This document shows, piece after piece, positions 15,425-23,610 of a DNA stretch of 43,999 bases. The DNA is from a virus. Within the stretch, counting starts at the first letter, position 1; the number at the start of each line of letters is the position of its first letter. The stretch covers positions 1 through 43,999 of IMG/VR virus record IMGVR_UViG_3300036770_001292; one strand, 5' to 3'. Under the pieces are notes generated by a model. That model was given only the letters and a program-made list of their open reading frames with translations. It ran no database searches and was not told the origin of the DNA. Made by a program: the position numbers and the translations under genes.

Positions 15425-16868
15425 GTTTTTCCAAACTAAATGGATACTTAGCCTCTTTATAATAGGCTTTTCGTTGAGTTAAATGACGTTTGGCAAACTT
15501 GCAATCACTGGTGATATCCCAAATCTCTACATGGTCCTTATCCTCAGCCTTTCTGATACCTCGTCCAATACTTTGTATAACTCTAACAAAGCTCTTTCCG
15601 GGTTCCAAAAGAACCAGATTAAAAATCCTAGGGATATTAATACCCACAGCGGCCACACCATAAGTCGCCACAATAATCTTGTCGTTGCTAGTCGCAACCT
15701 CGTCATACTCTTCCTTTCTTTCTGTAAGTTTCGTTTCACCACTGATAAACACACTGCCAGGTAATCTATTGATTAACTCACGACCTGCATTAACACGATC
15801 AACCAATATCAATGTGTTGCCACTGTCTTTAATTTTATCAATTAAATCTGCAATCTTATCTAAACGTTTCTCGTTTTCTAGCAAATGTTTTAGTTCGCTT
15901 TGGTAATTAGTAAACTCTACCCCATCTTTCAATTGAACAATGTTTACATTACATTGTGCTAACACACCTTTGTCTTGTAATTCTGCGGCACTGAGTTTGC
16001 CAATCACAGGACCTAAACTAACTAACAATGCAATCTTTTCAAAGTCAGCCTTAGGTATAGTACCTGTTAGTCCCCAACGAATTGGTATATGACTGAATAC
16101 TCCAGTCAATAATGTTTTTAACGCATCAGCCTTTGCCATGTGTACTTCATCGACAATCACACATACAACATCTTCAATAAACTCACCTATGCTAACATCA
16201 GCCTCGCCTGCTTTAGTATTTTTCAATAGATTGTTAAGACTTTGCCATGTGCATATTGTATGTGTCTTACCAAACTCTTTGCGATCACCAAAGTATACAC
16301 CAACATCAAGACCCATATTAATATAGTCTGCTTCTGTTTGTGTGACTAGACTTTTGTTGGGAACAATAACAATACTACGACCATACTGCTCTACTGACTT
16401 GCTTAGAGCCGCGGTCATAATTGTTTTACCTGCTCCAGTTGCTACTTCTTGTAATGACTGTGGATTGGCTAAGAAGTTGTTTACGATATCTACCTGATAG
16501 TCACGCAATGTAATTGGTTGACCTGCCATTGGATGCTTATCTGGCCATTTTTTGTCAGCAAACGAATCCGAGGACACTTGCGTGAAATTGAATGTGTTGC
16601 TGTATTGCCTTAAATCTTGTAACTCTATGTCGTAATCATAGTGTTCAAGTATGGGTATGATTTCTGTTAGCAGATTGATATAACTGCTACCGCCTAAACT
16701 AAAGAAACTTACCTTACCATTCCATCTACCAAGTTTAACGCTAGGTAGATATCTTGCACCGGGTATTTCATATTCAAACTTCTTCATACACGCTCTACGT
16801 GCATCAAGTTCTAGACCCTCAATCTTTATGTTTACTTCATCTTTAACTATTATTTTTGCTTCTCTCAT
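15414..16868 (-). CDS. uvsW: UvsW-type SF2 DNA/RNA helicase
   Basis: The 484-aa protein has SF2 motifs in order: Q-region (ITLRDYQVDIV), motif I ATGAGKT, motif II DEVH, motif III LTGT, and motifs V/VI (ATYGVAAVGINIP, QSIGRGIRK). An N-terminal DNA-binding domain of about 110 aa precedes the helicase core, as in T4 UvsW. UvsW unwinds R-loops and branched DNA and shifts replication from origin- to recombination-dependent mode. It overlaps the upstream HARP-like gene by ATGA. Confidence 0.93.
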   Translation of the reverse strand: MREAKIIVKDEVNIKIEGLELDARRACMKKFEYEIPGARYLPSVKLGRWNGKVSFFSLGGSSYINLLTEIIPILEHYDYDIELQDLRQYSNTFNFTQVSSDSFADKKWPDKHPMAGQPITLRDYQVDIVNNFLANPQSLQEVATGAGKTIMTAALSKSVEQYGRSIVIVPNKSLVTQTEADYINMGLDVGVYFGDRKEFGKTHTICTWQSLNNLLKNTKAGEADVSIGEFIEDVVCVIVDEVHMAKADALKTLLTGVFSHIPIRWGLTGTIPKADFEKIALLVSLGPVIGKLSAAELQDKGVLAQCNVNIVQLKDGVEFTNYQSELKHLLENEKRLDKIADLIDKIKDSGNTLILVDRVNAGRELINRLPGSVFISGETKLTERKEEYDEVATSNDKIIVATYGVAAVGINIPRIFNLVLLEPGKSFVRVIQSIGRGIRKAEDKDHVEIWDITSDCKFAKRHLTQRKAYYKEAKYPFSLEKLDY

Positions 16869-17872
16869 TTTAGTGGCACCGGTCTAGAAATTTGTAATTG
16901 TATAATTTTGGCTAATCTTTTATTATAGTAACTTGGTAGATAATCGGTACCAGAGACTAGTTTTAACATAACCGGAGTCTTGGCATCATCTTCAGTATAG
17001 AATCTAGAATTATTAGCGACTTGAATATTTAGTTGCTTTAGTATAGCAGTAATCTCATTTCGGGTAGTTGTGTTGCCAAGTCCACGCCCAAAATAAACTA
17101 AATCTATATTAAGTTCACGTAGCCATTCTGCAACTGTGTGAAAGTTATCTAGATCAATCACAGGGCTAAAGTTAGATGCAAACAATTTTTTAGGATCATT
17201 CTGTGTTACTGATTCATCAATTTTAATTCCATGTTGCGACAACAAGAACAACGATTTAGGATGATCATCAAGTACAATATTATTAATTGCCTCTGACAAA
17301 AAGGAATTCATAGCAACTACATAATAGTTACCATTCAACTTTACATAAGTTGGATCCCAAAACTTTGCTTCATATGAAATTACTTGGTTCAGTAATTCCA
17401 TAATCTCTACGTTATAAACAACAGTATTAAAGTATTTAGGTAATACGTTATTGACTAACCTAAGTGCATTAGTAGTCAATGGACTAACATAATGTTTACT
17501 ATCACGATTCCATTCATATGAGTTATTATCTGTACTTCTGAAGTCACTTATGAAATGTTTGTTGAATGGAACCTTTAAAATAATTTCGTTACCAAATCTG
17601 GACACTTGAGCACCTGTGAATTCAGGTGTGCTTTCTACAATGGGAGTGGTCCATGGTAGTGACTTTAATTCTTCCTTTACAAATCCAACTTTAGTAAATT
17701 GCTTGGCATATTTGCTTATTAGTTTTTCAAACAATGCCTGTTGATTACTAGTCACACGATGATATTTGGCAATAAGATATTCCAAATTGTGTAAAAACTT
17801 TTGATCATATGTACTAAGTTTTATTTGTTGATTTAGGAAGTAATGTAATAAATGTTCCTTAGTTTTTAACAT
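16865..17872 (-). CDS. HARP-like domain protein next to UvsW
   Basis: The 335-aa protein (start ATG 17872) has a segment NEIILKVPFNKHFISDF followed by YEWNRDSKHYVSPL (about residues 95-132). This matches the pattern of HARP/SMARCAL1-type N-terminal domains: a hydrophobic strand, F-P/N, then W-x-x-x-x-K/H-x-W/Y-x-x-P-L. No helicase motifs follow. The C-terminal part (LRELNIDLVYFGRGLGNTTTR) is unassigned. A frame extending to 17911 exists, but a promoter lies within it and ends 6 nt before 17872, so the shorter, leaderless form is preferred. A role with UvsW in fork processing is inference. Confidence 0.7.
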   Translation of the reverse strand: MLKTKEHLLHYFLNQQIKLSTYDQKFLHNLEYLIAKYHRVTSNQQALFEKLISKYAKQFTKVGFVKEELKSLPWTTPIVESTPEFTGAQVSRFGNEIILKVPFNKHFISDFRSTDNNSYEWNRDSKHYVSPLTTNALRLVNNVLPKYFNTVVYNVEIMELLNQVISYEAKFWDPTYVKLNGNYYVVAMNSFLSEAINNIVLDDHPKSLFLLSQHGIKIDESVTQNDPKKLFASNFSPVIDLDNFHTVAEWLRELNIDLVYFGRGLGNTTTRNEITAILKQLNIQVANNSRFYTEDDAKTPVMLKLVSGTDYLPSYYNKRLAKIIQLQISRPVPLK

Positions 17873-17878
17873 CTTAAC

Positions 17879-17907
17879 ATAATAACAATTGTCTAAACAA
17901 AACGCAA
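17879..17907 (-). promoter_or_regulatory. Sigma-70-like promoter, leaderless geometry
   Basis: Minus strand: TTGCGT, 17-nt spacer, TATTAT, then 6 nt to ATG 17872. It lies just downstream of the terminator at 17918-17944, so the HARP-like/UvsW unit needs its own promoter here. Confidence 0.5.
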
Positions 17908-17917
17908 GCATAAAGGC

Positions 17918-17944
17918 AAAAAAAGGGACCTAAGTCCCCTTTTG
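17918..17944 (-). terminator. Rho-independent terminator of the AAA+ gene
   Basis: Minus strand: GGGAC-TTAG-GTCCC hairpin flanked by A's and followed by seven T's. It lies 18 nt after the stop of 17962-18999. Confidence 0.75.
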
Positions 17945-17961
17945 TTTAGATTGACTACTGA

Positions 17962-18999
17962 TTAACGATGACGCATCACCGTGTTCTCAGCAAGCATACG
18001 CCAGTTAGTCGGGCTAACCTTGACAAGATCACCGATCTTGAGGGCCATACGAAGTGACAACTCACGCAATTTAGACTTTTGATCCCACATGAAGTTCAAA
18101 ACTTCATTAGCCTGATCCTCACTAAAGTCATAGTCTTTGAACAGACCACCAGTGTCAGTACTGTCACGATGGACCTGCTTGATGCGGAGCATCTTGTCAC
18201 GTTCACTATCAACAGTGAGGTCCAAAAAGTGACAACGTGACTGAAGAGCCTCGAGGTGATCCTGCAACTTCTTACTCTTGAGGTTCTCAAACTTCAAGTT
18301 AGTAATGAAGATAGCACTACCACGGAACTCAAACTGATCGGGCACACCTTCACGGCGAAGCATAGCACTATCACTGTTCCAGCAAATTCGACGGCGCTTG
18401 CCTGAGTCAAGTGCGGCCTTAAGAATGTTCAGTGCAAGGTCGTCCTGAAATACAGAATCGCAGTCATCGAACACTAGCACATTCTTAGGGTCCGAGTACT
18501 TGAACAAAGTGCAATACAGACCGATCGGGGTCATAGCACCTTTGATAATTTCGAAACGGACCTTGCGACCTGCAAGTTTGTCAAACATCACGGCCTTTTC
18601 GAGTTGGGTCTCAACACCAAAACTCTTACCTACACCCGGAGGGCCCGATACAATCATTGCGCGGATATCACCGTTGATACACGCCTTACTCATTTCATCA
18701 AGAATCGCAAAGCGGGTAGCAATACGATCCATAGCCTGTTCATCAGTCTCCTGCACTACCGCAGGCTTCTTAAATTCTACTGTCTGAGACAAATCAGGTT
18801 CTCCTTCTGTAAATTGAATGTCGTTAATACTGTTCACCTTGACCTTGATCACATCGATAGCGATATCGAACTGGCCCTCATTTTTAACGGTAACATAGTT
18901 ACCTTTCTTACCTGTCTGAAAACCCTTGACAAGGGTAAAAGACTGATTGATTACCGGCTTGTTGCGATACTCACCAAATTTCACAAGAATCGTAGACAT
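17962..18999 (-). CDS. AAA+ ATPase with N-terminal beta-domain
   Basis: The 345-aa protein has Walker A SGPPGVGKS, Walker B VLVFDDCD and a sensor-1-like AIFITN segment, with an RREGVPDQFEFRG region between them. The first about 80 residues are beta-rich and unassigned. The start is ATG 18999, preceded by AGGA and about 30 nt below a perfect promoter; an extension to TTG 19026 would start at the transcription start itself. It ends at a terminator, so it is a single-gene early unit. The specific target is unknown; it is not the MoxR-type ATPase encoded at 42057-43154. Confidence 0.85.
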   Translation of the reverse strand: MSTILVKFGEYRNKPVINQSFTLVKGFQTGKKGNYVTVKNEGQFDIAIDVIKVKVNSINDIQFTEGEPDLSQTVEFKKPAVVQETDEQAMDRIATRFAILDEMSKACINGDIRAMIVSGPPGVGKSFGVETQLEKAVMFDKLAGRKVRFEIIKGAMTPIGLYCTLFKYSDPKNVLVFDDCDSVFQDDLALNILKAALDSGKRRRICWNSDSAMLRREGVPDQFEFRGSAIFITNLKFENLKSKKLQDHLEALQSRCHFLDLTVDSERDKMLRIKQVHRDSTDTGGLFKDYDFSEDQANEVLNFMWDQKSKLRELSLRMALKIGDLVKVSPTNWRMLAENTVMRHR

Positions 19000-19034
19000 G
19001 TAATTAGTCCTATGCATCAGTTTCAATACTATGT

Positions 19035-19063
19035 ATTATAGACCCAAATGGATTATTTGTCAA
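19035..19063 (-). promoter_or_regulatory. Perfect consensus sigma-70 promoter
   Basis: Minus strand: TTGACA, 17-nt spacer, TATAAT. The spacer ends in TTTGGGTC, shared with the promoters at 19800, 20098 and 43808. It drives the AAA+ gene. Confidence 0.88.
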
Positions 19064-19094
19064 GCCTTTTAGGCTATAAATAATCCATTATCTA

Positions 19095-19298
19095 TCAATG
19101 ACTTAGCACCCCAAAAATCTCATTTTTCAATGAGGAAACTTCATCGTGGGGCACGTAGAAGTCCGTAGTAGGATCCCAATACTCTCCAGCCTTTACATCA
19201 TAGTAAAGAACCCTACCACTGGGGTAGTAGAAAGGACCTTCAAGTCCCTTGCGGGGTTGCCACTTACGTTCCATTTCCGTCAATTTGCGATATGCCAT
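19095..19298 (-). CDS. Small hypothetical protein, 67 aa
   Basis: The start is ATG 19298, immediately after the stop of 19300-19767; a longer frame to 19436 is a shadow of that gene. It is rich in Tyr/Trp and charged residues (RKWQPRKGLEGPFYYPSGRV, VKAGEYWDPTTDFYVP), perhaps a small beta domain. It is cotranscribed with 19300-19767 from the 19800 promoter. Function unknown. Confidence 0.65.
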   Translation of the reverse strand: MAYRKLTEMERKWQPRKGLEGPFYYPSGRVLYYDVKAGEYWDPTTDFYVPHDEVSSLKNEIFGVLSH

Positions 19299-19299
19299 A

Positions 19300-19767
19300 T
19301 TAAGCAGCCTTGTTAAGATATTCGTTAACTTCCTCACCAGTGACCATGTCACCGTTACGCATCGTATACACGACACGATAATTCTCACGCCCACCACCCA
19401 TGAGCATGTCATACTCTTCGGTCTTGCGTTCCACACGCTGGTTCATGTAACCATACTCACCGTTCTCAACGGTGCGATTAGCAACCCACCGACCACCAAT
19501 CCAACGTAATTCGAACGGGGTCTCCCACTCCTCGCACACTACGGCATCGTTATCGAGGATAGCATAGTCAACCACATACTCCTCAAAACCCTCATTTTGG
19601 GTTTCGATCAACGCCTTGAGGGTGGGGATACCACTATCCTTGACCTTGAGGGTCTGCTCGACCGTGAGGTCGGGAACAATAAAGACCTCGCCGCCCTTCA
19701 TCTTCCAGTAGGGCTCGGCAACAGTACCGTAGTTTTCGCGGACTTGAGTGTAGATTGCGATCTTCAT
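19300..19767 (-). CDS. Hypothetical early protein, 155 aa
   Basis: The protein begins MKIAIYTQVRENYGT and has an alpha/beta layout with WKMKGGEVFIV and a C-terminal NGDMVTGEEVNEYLNKAA. It resembles small uncharacterised proteins of mobile elements; no function is assignable. It has a GGAG site at 6 nt and a perfect sigma-70 promoter about 33 nt upstream. The G+C content and codon use look higher than in the replication genes next door. Confidence 0.7.
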   Translation of the reverse strand: MKIAIYTQVRENYGTVAEPYWKMKGGEVFIVPDLTVEQTLKVKDSGIPTLKALIETQNEGFEEYVVDYAILDNDAVVCEEWETPFELRWIGGRWVANRTVENGEYGYMNQRVERKTEEYDMLMGGGRENYRVVYTMRNGDMVTGEEVNEYLNKAA

Positions 19768-19799
19768 ATTTGCTCCGTTGTTTGACTGTCTAAGCCTCT

Positions 19800-19828
19800 A
19801 TTATATGCCCAAATCGATTATTTGTCAA
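19800..19828 (-). promoter_or_regulatory. Perfect consensus sigma-70 promoter
   Basis: Minus strand: TTGACA, 17-nt spacer ending TTTGGGCA, TATAAT. The TGA within the TTGACA box is also the stop codon of gene 19825-20064. Confidence 0.88.
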
Positions 19829-20064
19829 CCGATTACGAACACACGGGGAGATTCATCACGATCCATGAAGTGATTACCCTGCAGGGGAGCGGTAAAGAAG
19901 TCCACTGCCTTCTCACGGCGATCATTCTCACCACACCAAACCCGCTTGATAAATTCTGCACGGAACGTGCCATCCATCTTGCTGATACCAACGACCTTGC
20001 CAATCATGTAGCAATCATCGATACCAACGAAATCTAGGCTCTTAACAATGTCACCAACTTGCAT
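19825..20064 (-). CDS. Small hypothetical early protein, 79 aa
   Basis: The sequence starts MQVGDIVKSLDFVGIDDCYM and continues IGKVVGISKMDGTFRAEF, suggesting a small SH3-like beta barrel, the kind of fold used for nucleic-acid or protein contacts. It is preceded by its own consensus promoter at 20098. Its stop is inside the -35 box of the next promoter. Function unknown. Confidence 0.65.
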   Translation of the reverse strand: MQVGDIVKSLDFVGIDDCYMIGKVVGISKMDGTFRAEFIKRVWCGENDRREKAVDFFTAPLQGNHFMDRDESPRVFVIG

Positions 20065-20097
20065 TACTGTCTCCGTGTCTCAACTGTCAATAATGCT

Positions 20098-20126
20098 ATT
20101 ATATGCCCAAACTCATTTATTGTCAA
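20098..20126 (-). promoter_or_regulatory. Perfect consensus sigma-70 promoter
   Basis: Minus strand: TTGACA, 17-nt spacer ending TTTGGGCA, TATAAT, in the gap before gene 19825-20064. Confidence 0.88.
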
Positions 20127-20165
20127 GCCTTTTCAGTAAGAAAAAAGCCTATATAAATCAATAAC

Positions 20166-20741
20166 TTACAGAATCTTACTGGAATAGACTTCTACGGACT
20201 TGTCTAATTGCTTGATAAAATCGACTTCAGTTTGGTCTTTTGGATCCATAACCGTATGATCGGCTATGATAATCCCAAGATTTGTAGGAACAACAGCATG
20301 TATACCGTCGCCACCTGAGGTACTATGTGCTTGTAATGTGGGCTTGTCAAAAAGTATAGCACCACGATTACTTACAAACATCAAAAAATCTGCATAGTGG
20401 GCTGGCAGTTGTGCATGAGTATTTGTGCCCATACTGTTAGTCAATTTAATACTACAGTTTTTTCGAATCTCGTTTTTCTTACTTGTATAGATGGCACCTT
20501 CAGTATATTTCATTTCAAGCCTTGTGTCTTTAAGACCTGTAATAAGAAAGTCTACACCATCCTGTGCAACATACTTCAATGTTTTGTTGCTATATTGCTC
20601 TACTGATTTTTCTAGTATACGTGCCTTAAGGAAGCGTAACTGTTCAGTATTGAGTTGATGGCCCAATGCTTTAACTAATTTACTAAAACGATGCCAATTA
20701 ACGTTGGCTCTAAGAAAATCTGCAACTTGTTGTGTGGTCAT
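20166..20741 (-). CDS. Possible PD-(D/E)xK-fold protein, 191 aa
   Basis: The N-terminal helical part (to about residue 55) is followed by DGVDFLITGLKDTRLEMKY, in which D64, E76 and K78 fit the D-x(10-20)-E-x-K pattern of PD-(D/E)xK nucleases. Strands on either side (FLITGL, RLEMKY) fit the fold. A later ADFLMFVSNRGAILF looks like another core strand pair. Nuclease function is inference from this pattern only. It is coupled to 20738-21013 by ATGA. Confidence 0.5.
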   Translation of the reverse strand: MTTQQVADFLRANVNWHRFSKLVKALGHQLNTEQLRFLKARILEKSVEQYSNKTLKYVAQDGVDFLITGLKDTRLEMKYTEGAIYTSKKNEIRKNCSIKLTNSMGTNTHAQLPAHYADFLMFVSNRGAILFDKPTLQAHSTSGGDGIHAVVPTNLGIIIADHTVMDPKDQTEVDFIKQLDKSVEVYSSKIL

Positions 20742-21013
20742 GAATTATGTGCTGTACTGAATATAGCATCTATTGTATCACGGGCTTGCATTAAATTGCA
20801 ACTAATATTTTTAGGATGACTATTAACGTTAAACGAAATAAAACTAGGGTTATATATTTTTATTTCAATTTTAGTACTATTGTACTCTGCCAATATATAA
20901 CGATACGAAAATATACTACCCTGTCTTAGATAAGACCTAACAGTTATGGGCATATATTTGCGTTGTGCGTTTATGTATTGAAGTATCAAGTCTGTGATAG
21001 TATCAGAATCCAT
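20738..21013 (-). CDS. Small hypothetical protein, 91 aa
   Basis: Unrecognised. It has an N-terminal helix (TITDLILQYINAQRKYMPI), a Tyr-rich beta region and a short C-terminal helix. It lies between 21022-21762 and the possible nuclease in one unit; ATGA overlap with the latter suggests a functional pair. Confidence 0.6.
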   Translation of the reverse strand: MDSDTITDLILQYINAQRKYMPITVRSYLRQGSIFSYRYILAEYNSTKIEIKIYNPSFISFNVNSHPKNISCNLMQARDTIDAIFSTAHNS

Positions 21014-21021
21014 GACTCTAT

Positions 21022-21762
21022 TTACTCAGTCACATTAATAACTAAATTCCATTTTGGATCATCGGCAGTAAGATATGAAATATTATCTTTTCTACGTTCG
21101 ACAAATTTACCTGATACTTCAACGTCAGACGTTTTAACGTGGTGATCAAAAAGATTTGTCAATACGTTATTACTATCAACAGCCAACATAACTTTATTGT
21201 CATTAGTATCATTAAACCAATACTCAACATAATTGTTATATTTTCTATACGGTGTTGTAGTTTTGATAAACTTTAATTTTAAGTTACCCTTGATTCTAGT
21301 ATCACCTTTGATTTGTACAAACTCGCCACCAAAGATATTAATGATTTCTAAATCATAGAAATAAAAATAAGGTAGTTTATAAGCCAAACCCATATAATTC
21401 TTAGGATAAATGTAACCGTTGTTAACATCATTACCATCAGTATTGTTAATGAAATCAAACAGATCCTGCCTATAATTAGTGAAGGGTGTGTTTTTAAGTT
21501 TCAACACCAATAACTTTTGCTGAAAGAATTTAGTAATCTTCTCTGCTAATTGTCTATCTTCAGGTACAATTTTAGTAAGGACCGAAGTATCATTTAGTGT
21601 CAAATATGCATTAGCCTTATCTAGTTTACGTAATCGGTAAACGGCACAACTGATAACCAATAAATTATCATTAACCCTAATATTTTTATTCTTTATAGGG
21701 TTTCTATCACCCAACAGATCGGTGATATTGAATACTTGGGCTGATGCGGCGCTACTAGTCAT
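21022..21762 (-). CDS. Hypothetical protein, 246 aa
   Basis: Unrecognised. It is beta-rich and Asn/Lys/Tyr-rich (YGY/FYFYDL segments, TTTPYRKYNNYVEYWFNDT). No catalytic motif was found. It is the first gene of a three-gene unit (20166-21762), driven by a TTGACT-17-TATAAT promoter about 20 nt upstream with a GAGAT ribosome site. Confidence 0.65.
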   Translation of the reverse strand: MTSSAASAQVFNITDLLGDRNPIKNKNIRVNDNLLVISCAVYRLRKLDKANAYLTLNDTSVLTKIVPEDRQLAEKITKFFQQKLLVLKLKNTPFTNYRQDLFDFINNTDGNDVNNGYIYPKNYMGLAYKLPYFYFYDLEIINIFGGEFVQIKGDTRIKGNLKLKFIKTTTPYRKYNNYVEYWFNDTNDNKVMLAVDSNNVLTNLFDHHVKTSDVEVSGKFVERRKDNISYLTADDPKWNLVINVTE

Positions 21763-21782
21763 AATTATATCTCAAAAATTAA

Positions 21783-21811
21783 ATTATACTGAATAAATGT
21801 GTTAAAGTCAA
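21783..21811 (-). promoter_or_regulatory. Sigma-70-like promoter
   Basis: Minus strand: TTGACT, 17-nt spacer, TATAAT, 20 nt before ATG 21762. Confidence 0.75.
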
Positions 21812-21818
21812 ATAGACA

Positions 21819-22277
21819 TTACCCAATGGTAATATCTTCCATACCTGCTGTGCGTAGGCGAACAATATGACCCAATTGCCATTGTTTACTGTCCAAACCT
21901 TTCATAATGCCTAACCATTTGTTGCGTAGTAATGCAACTTCGTTGACTAGGACTTCGTAGTCAATGACCTCTTCTTCGCCGTCAACATACTTTTCAGCAT
22001 CACGGCTAGTCAAGGCTCTGTTATAATTTTCTAAAAATTTTTGAAAATGTTTCCTACGAATTTTTCGTAGTTGTATATTGAGATAGTTTAACACTGCCTC
22101 AATCTCTTGTAATTGGTTAAAACGATATTCGGTAACGCCGGGTAAAGCGGCAATGTTTTTTTCAACTTTGCCGTTTACCCGAACATCACTTTTTGCAGAC
22201 AACAACTCATTTTCATAATGAGTAATGAAGTCTGGTATTGTACTTAAATCCTGTGTGACTCTAGTATACCAGTTCAT
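21819..22277 (-). CDS. UvsY-like recombination mediator (probable)
   Basis: The 152-aa helical protein has its C-terminal region (WLGIMKGLDSKQWQLGHIVR) resembling the UvsY C-terminus (ALDAIKSRGFAIKHIQDMR), and a basic central helix (QLRKIRRKHFQKFLENY) like UvsY's DNA-binding part. Position directly after UvsX and an 85-aa acidic protein supports a role in loading UvsX onto gp32-coated DNA. The start is ATG 22277 (TGATG overlap); the TTG at 22280 is less likely. Similarity is by eye and moderate. Confidence 0.5.
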   Translation of the reverse strand: MNWYTRVTQDLSTIPDFITHYENELLSAKSDVRVNGKVEKNIAALPGVTEYRFNQLQEIEAVLNYLNIQLRKIRRKHFQKFLENYNRALTSRDAEKYVDGEEEVIDYEVLVNEVALLRNKWLGIMKGLDSKQWQLGHIVRLRTAGMEDITIG

Positions 22278-22534
22278 CAATAATCTTCGTCGTCGTAATC
22301 TTCGTCCTCATACTCTTCCTCTTCTTCCTCGTATTCAGATTCCTCTTCTTGCGTGAAGAATTTAAGAGCATCCATTACCACTTGATCACGCCTAAACATT
22401 TCTTTAATTTCGGCAGTGTCAATGTCGTTATCAATTAATAAATTAATCAATGTCTCAGCCGCTTCTTCATGATCATTACGTTGAATAATTGGCTTAAGTC
22501 CATCCCATAATTCTTTAACTAATTCAATACTCAT
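22277..22534 (-). CDS. Small protein with acidic tail, 85 aa
   Basis: A helical N-terminal domain (ELVKELWDGLKPIIQ, EEAAETLINLLIDNDI) is followed by a strongly acidic Glu/Asp/Tyr tail of about 22 residues. Such proteins occur beside recombination genes in T4-like phages, uncharacterised. The acidic tail could mimic DNA or contact basic partners. It is coupled to uvsX by ATGA with GAGGAGG upstream. Confidence 0.7.
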   Translation of the reverse strand: MSIELVKELWDGLKPIIQRNDHEEAAETLINLLIDNDIDTAEIKEMFRRDQVVMDALKFFTQEEESEYEEEEEEYEDEDYDDEDY

Positions 22535-23598
22535 TCAGTAGTTTCCTCCTCAGGTGATACATTACTTATCTTCCCCTGAGATTTTTTTTGGAACTCTGTC
22601 ATTACTTTATCTAAACAACCATCTTCGTTTGATTCCCAGCCTTTACGGAAGAACTTAAGAATCTCACCATCTGTAGTTGTATATGATAAACGATTGCCTT
22701 CTTTAGTCAACAAGCCTTGACCTTCAAACAAATCAAGCAAGCCACTATAGGGGTTCATGCCTGTTTCATATGGGATCTTAACTTGAACACTTTCAAAAGG
22801 CTTTGCGTAACGTGTTTTCATTACCTTACAGGCACTACGAATACCACGTACTTCACTTACCTTGTTGCCATCTTCATCTTCTTTAAGTTTCAGTTTACGC
22901 ATAGCAACAACAATTGAACTTGCGTAGATAAAACCTTGACCACCTGAGATTTTATCATCAGGGTCAAACATATCTTGGCTTGCGTATGTATGATTAGTTG
23001 CTACTAATCCAACATTATGACTGCCAAACATGTTAACACAATTGCGAACAAGTGATGTTAGTGCCTTAGGCTTACGACCCATGTCACCTTTCATATCACC
23101 TGCTTCAAACTGATTAACGTCAGTAGGTGTTAACAACATACCAAGTGAATCTATAATGAAAAGAACTTTAGGACGATCCTCTAGAGGCATCGTCTTATAA
23201 CTTTTCATAAACTCACTAATAGTTTTAGCAACGTCATCAATCATTGCCATATTCAACTTCAATAGTTTATCTTCGCTAGTATCAACACCAAGTGCCTTTA
23301 ACCAATCTTCATCAAGTGCGTTTTCGCTGTCAACTAGTACAACAAAAATCCCTTGTTGTTGCGCATGGCGAACAAGGTTACCGGAACAGATATATGACTT
23401 TCCTGATCCTGACTCTCCGGCAAAGACAGTAACTTTGCCAAGAGGTACACCTTTGTTAAAATCACCACTAATAAGAAAATTGAGTGCGTGATTTCCTGTG
23501 CTGATCCAATCGGTTGGGTCATTAAACCCGATACTAAGTCCTTCAATGGACTTGGTAATATCTTTTCTAAATTTGCTAATATCAAATGGCTTACCCAC
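22531..23598 (-). CDS. uvsX: UvsX, RecA-like recombinase
   Basis: The 355-aa protein has Walker A GESGSGKS, FVVLVDSENALDEDWL, Walker B VLFIIDSLG and the L1/L2-type regions (FEAGDMKGDMGRK, KISGGQGFIYASS) of the RecA/UvsX family. It carries out strand exchange for recombination-dependent replication and repair. The start is GTG 23598 with AGGAGG at 5 nt. It has its own promoter inside the upstream gene and is coupled to the acidic protein gene. Confidence 0.95.
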   Translation of the reverse strand: MGKPFDISKFRKDITKSIEGLSIGFNDPTDWISTGNHALNFLISGDFNKGVPLGKVTVFAGESGSGKSYICSGNLVRHAQQQGIFVVLVDSENALDEDWLKALGVDTSEDKLLKLNMAMIDDVAKTISEFMKSYKTMPLEDRPKVLFIIDSLGMLLTPTDVNQFEAGDMKGDMGRKPKALTSLVRNCVNMFGSHNVGLVATNHTYASQDMFDPDDKISGGQGFIYASSIVVAMRKLKLKEDEDGNKVSEVRGIRSACKVMKTRYAKPFESVQVKIPYETGMNPYSGLLDLFEGQGLLTKEGNRLSYTTTDGEILKFFRKGWESNEDGCLDKVMTEFQKKSQGKISNVSPEEETTE

Positions 23599-23610
23599 AT
23601 GGGCCTCCTA

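Noticed and set aside
17873-17911. 13-residue N-terminal extension of the HARP-like protein
   Set aside because: A promoter with good spacing lies within it and no ribosome binding site precedes 17911; the ATG at 17872 is preferred, though not proven.
18604-19041. 145-aa plus-strand frame
   Set aside because: It is antisense to the AAA+ ATPase, with no promoter or ribosome site on the plus strand and a composition that mirrors the ATPase codons.
19299-19436. N-terminal extension of the 67-aa gene
   Set aside because: The sequence is an out-of-frame reading of gene 19300-19767; ATG 19298 directly after its stop fits the phage's packing.
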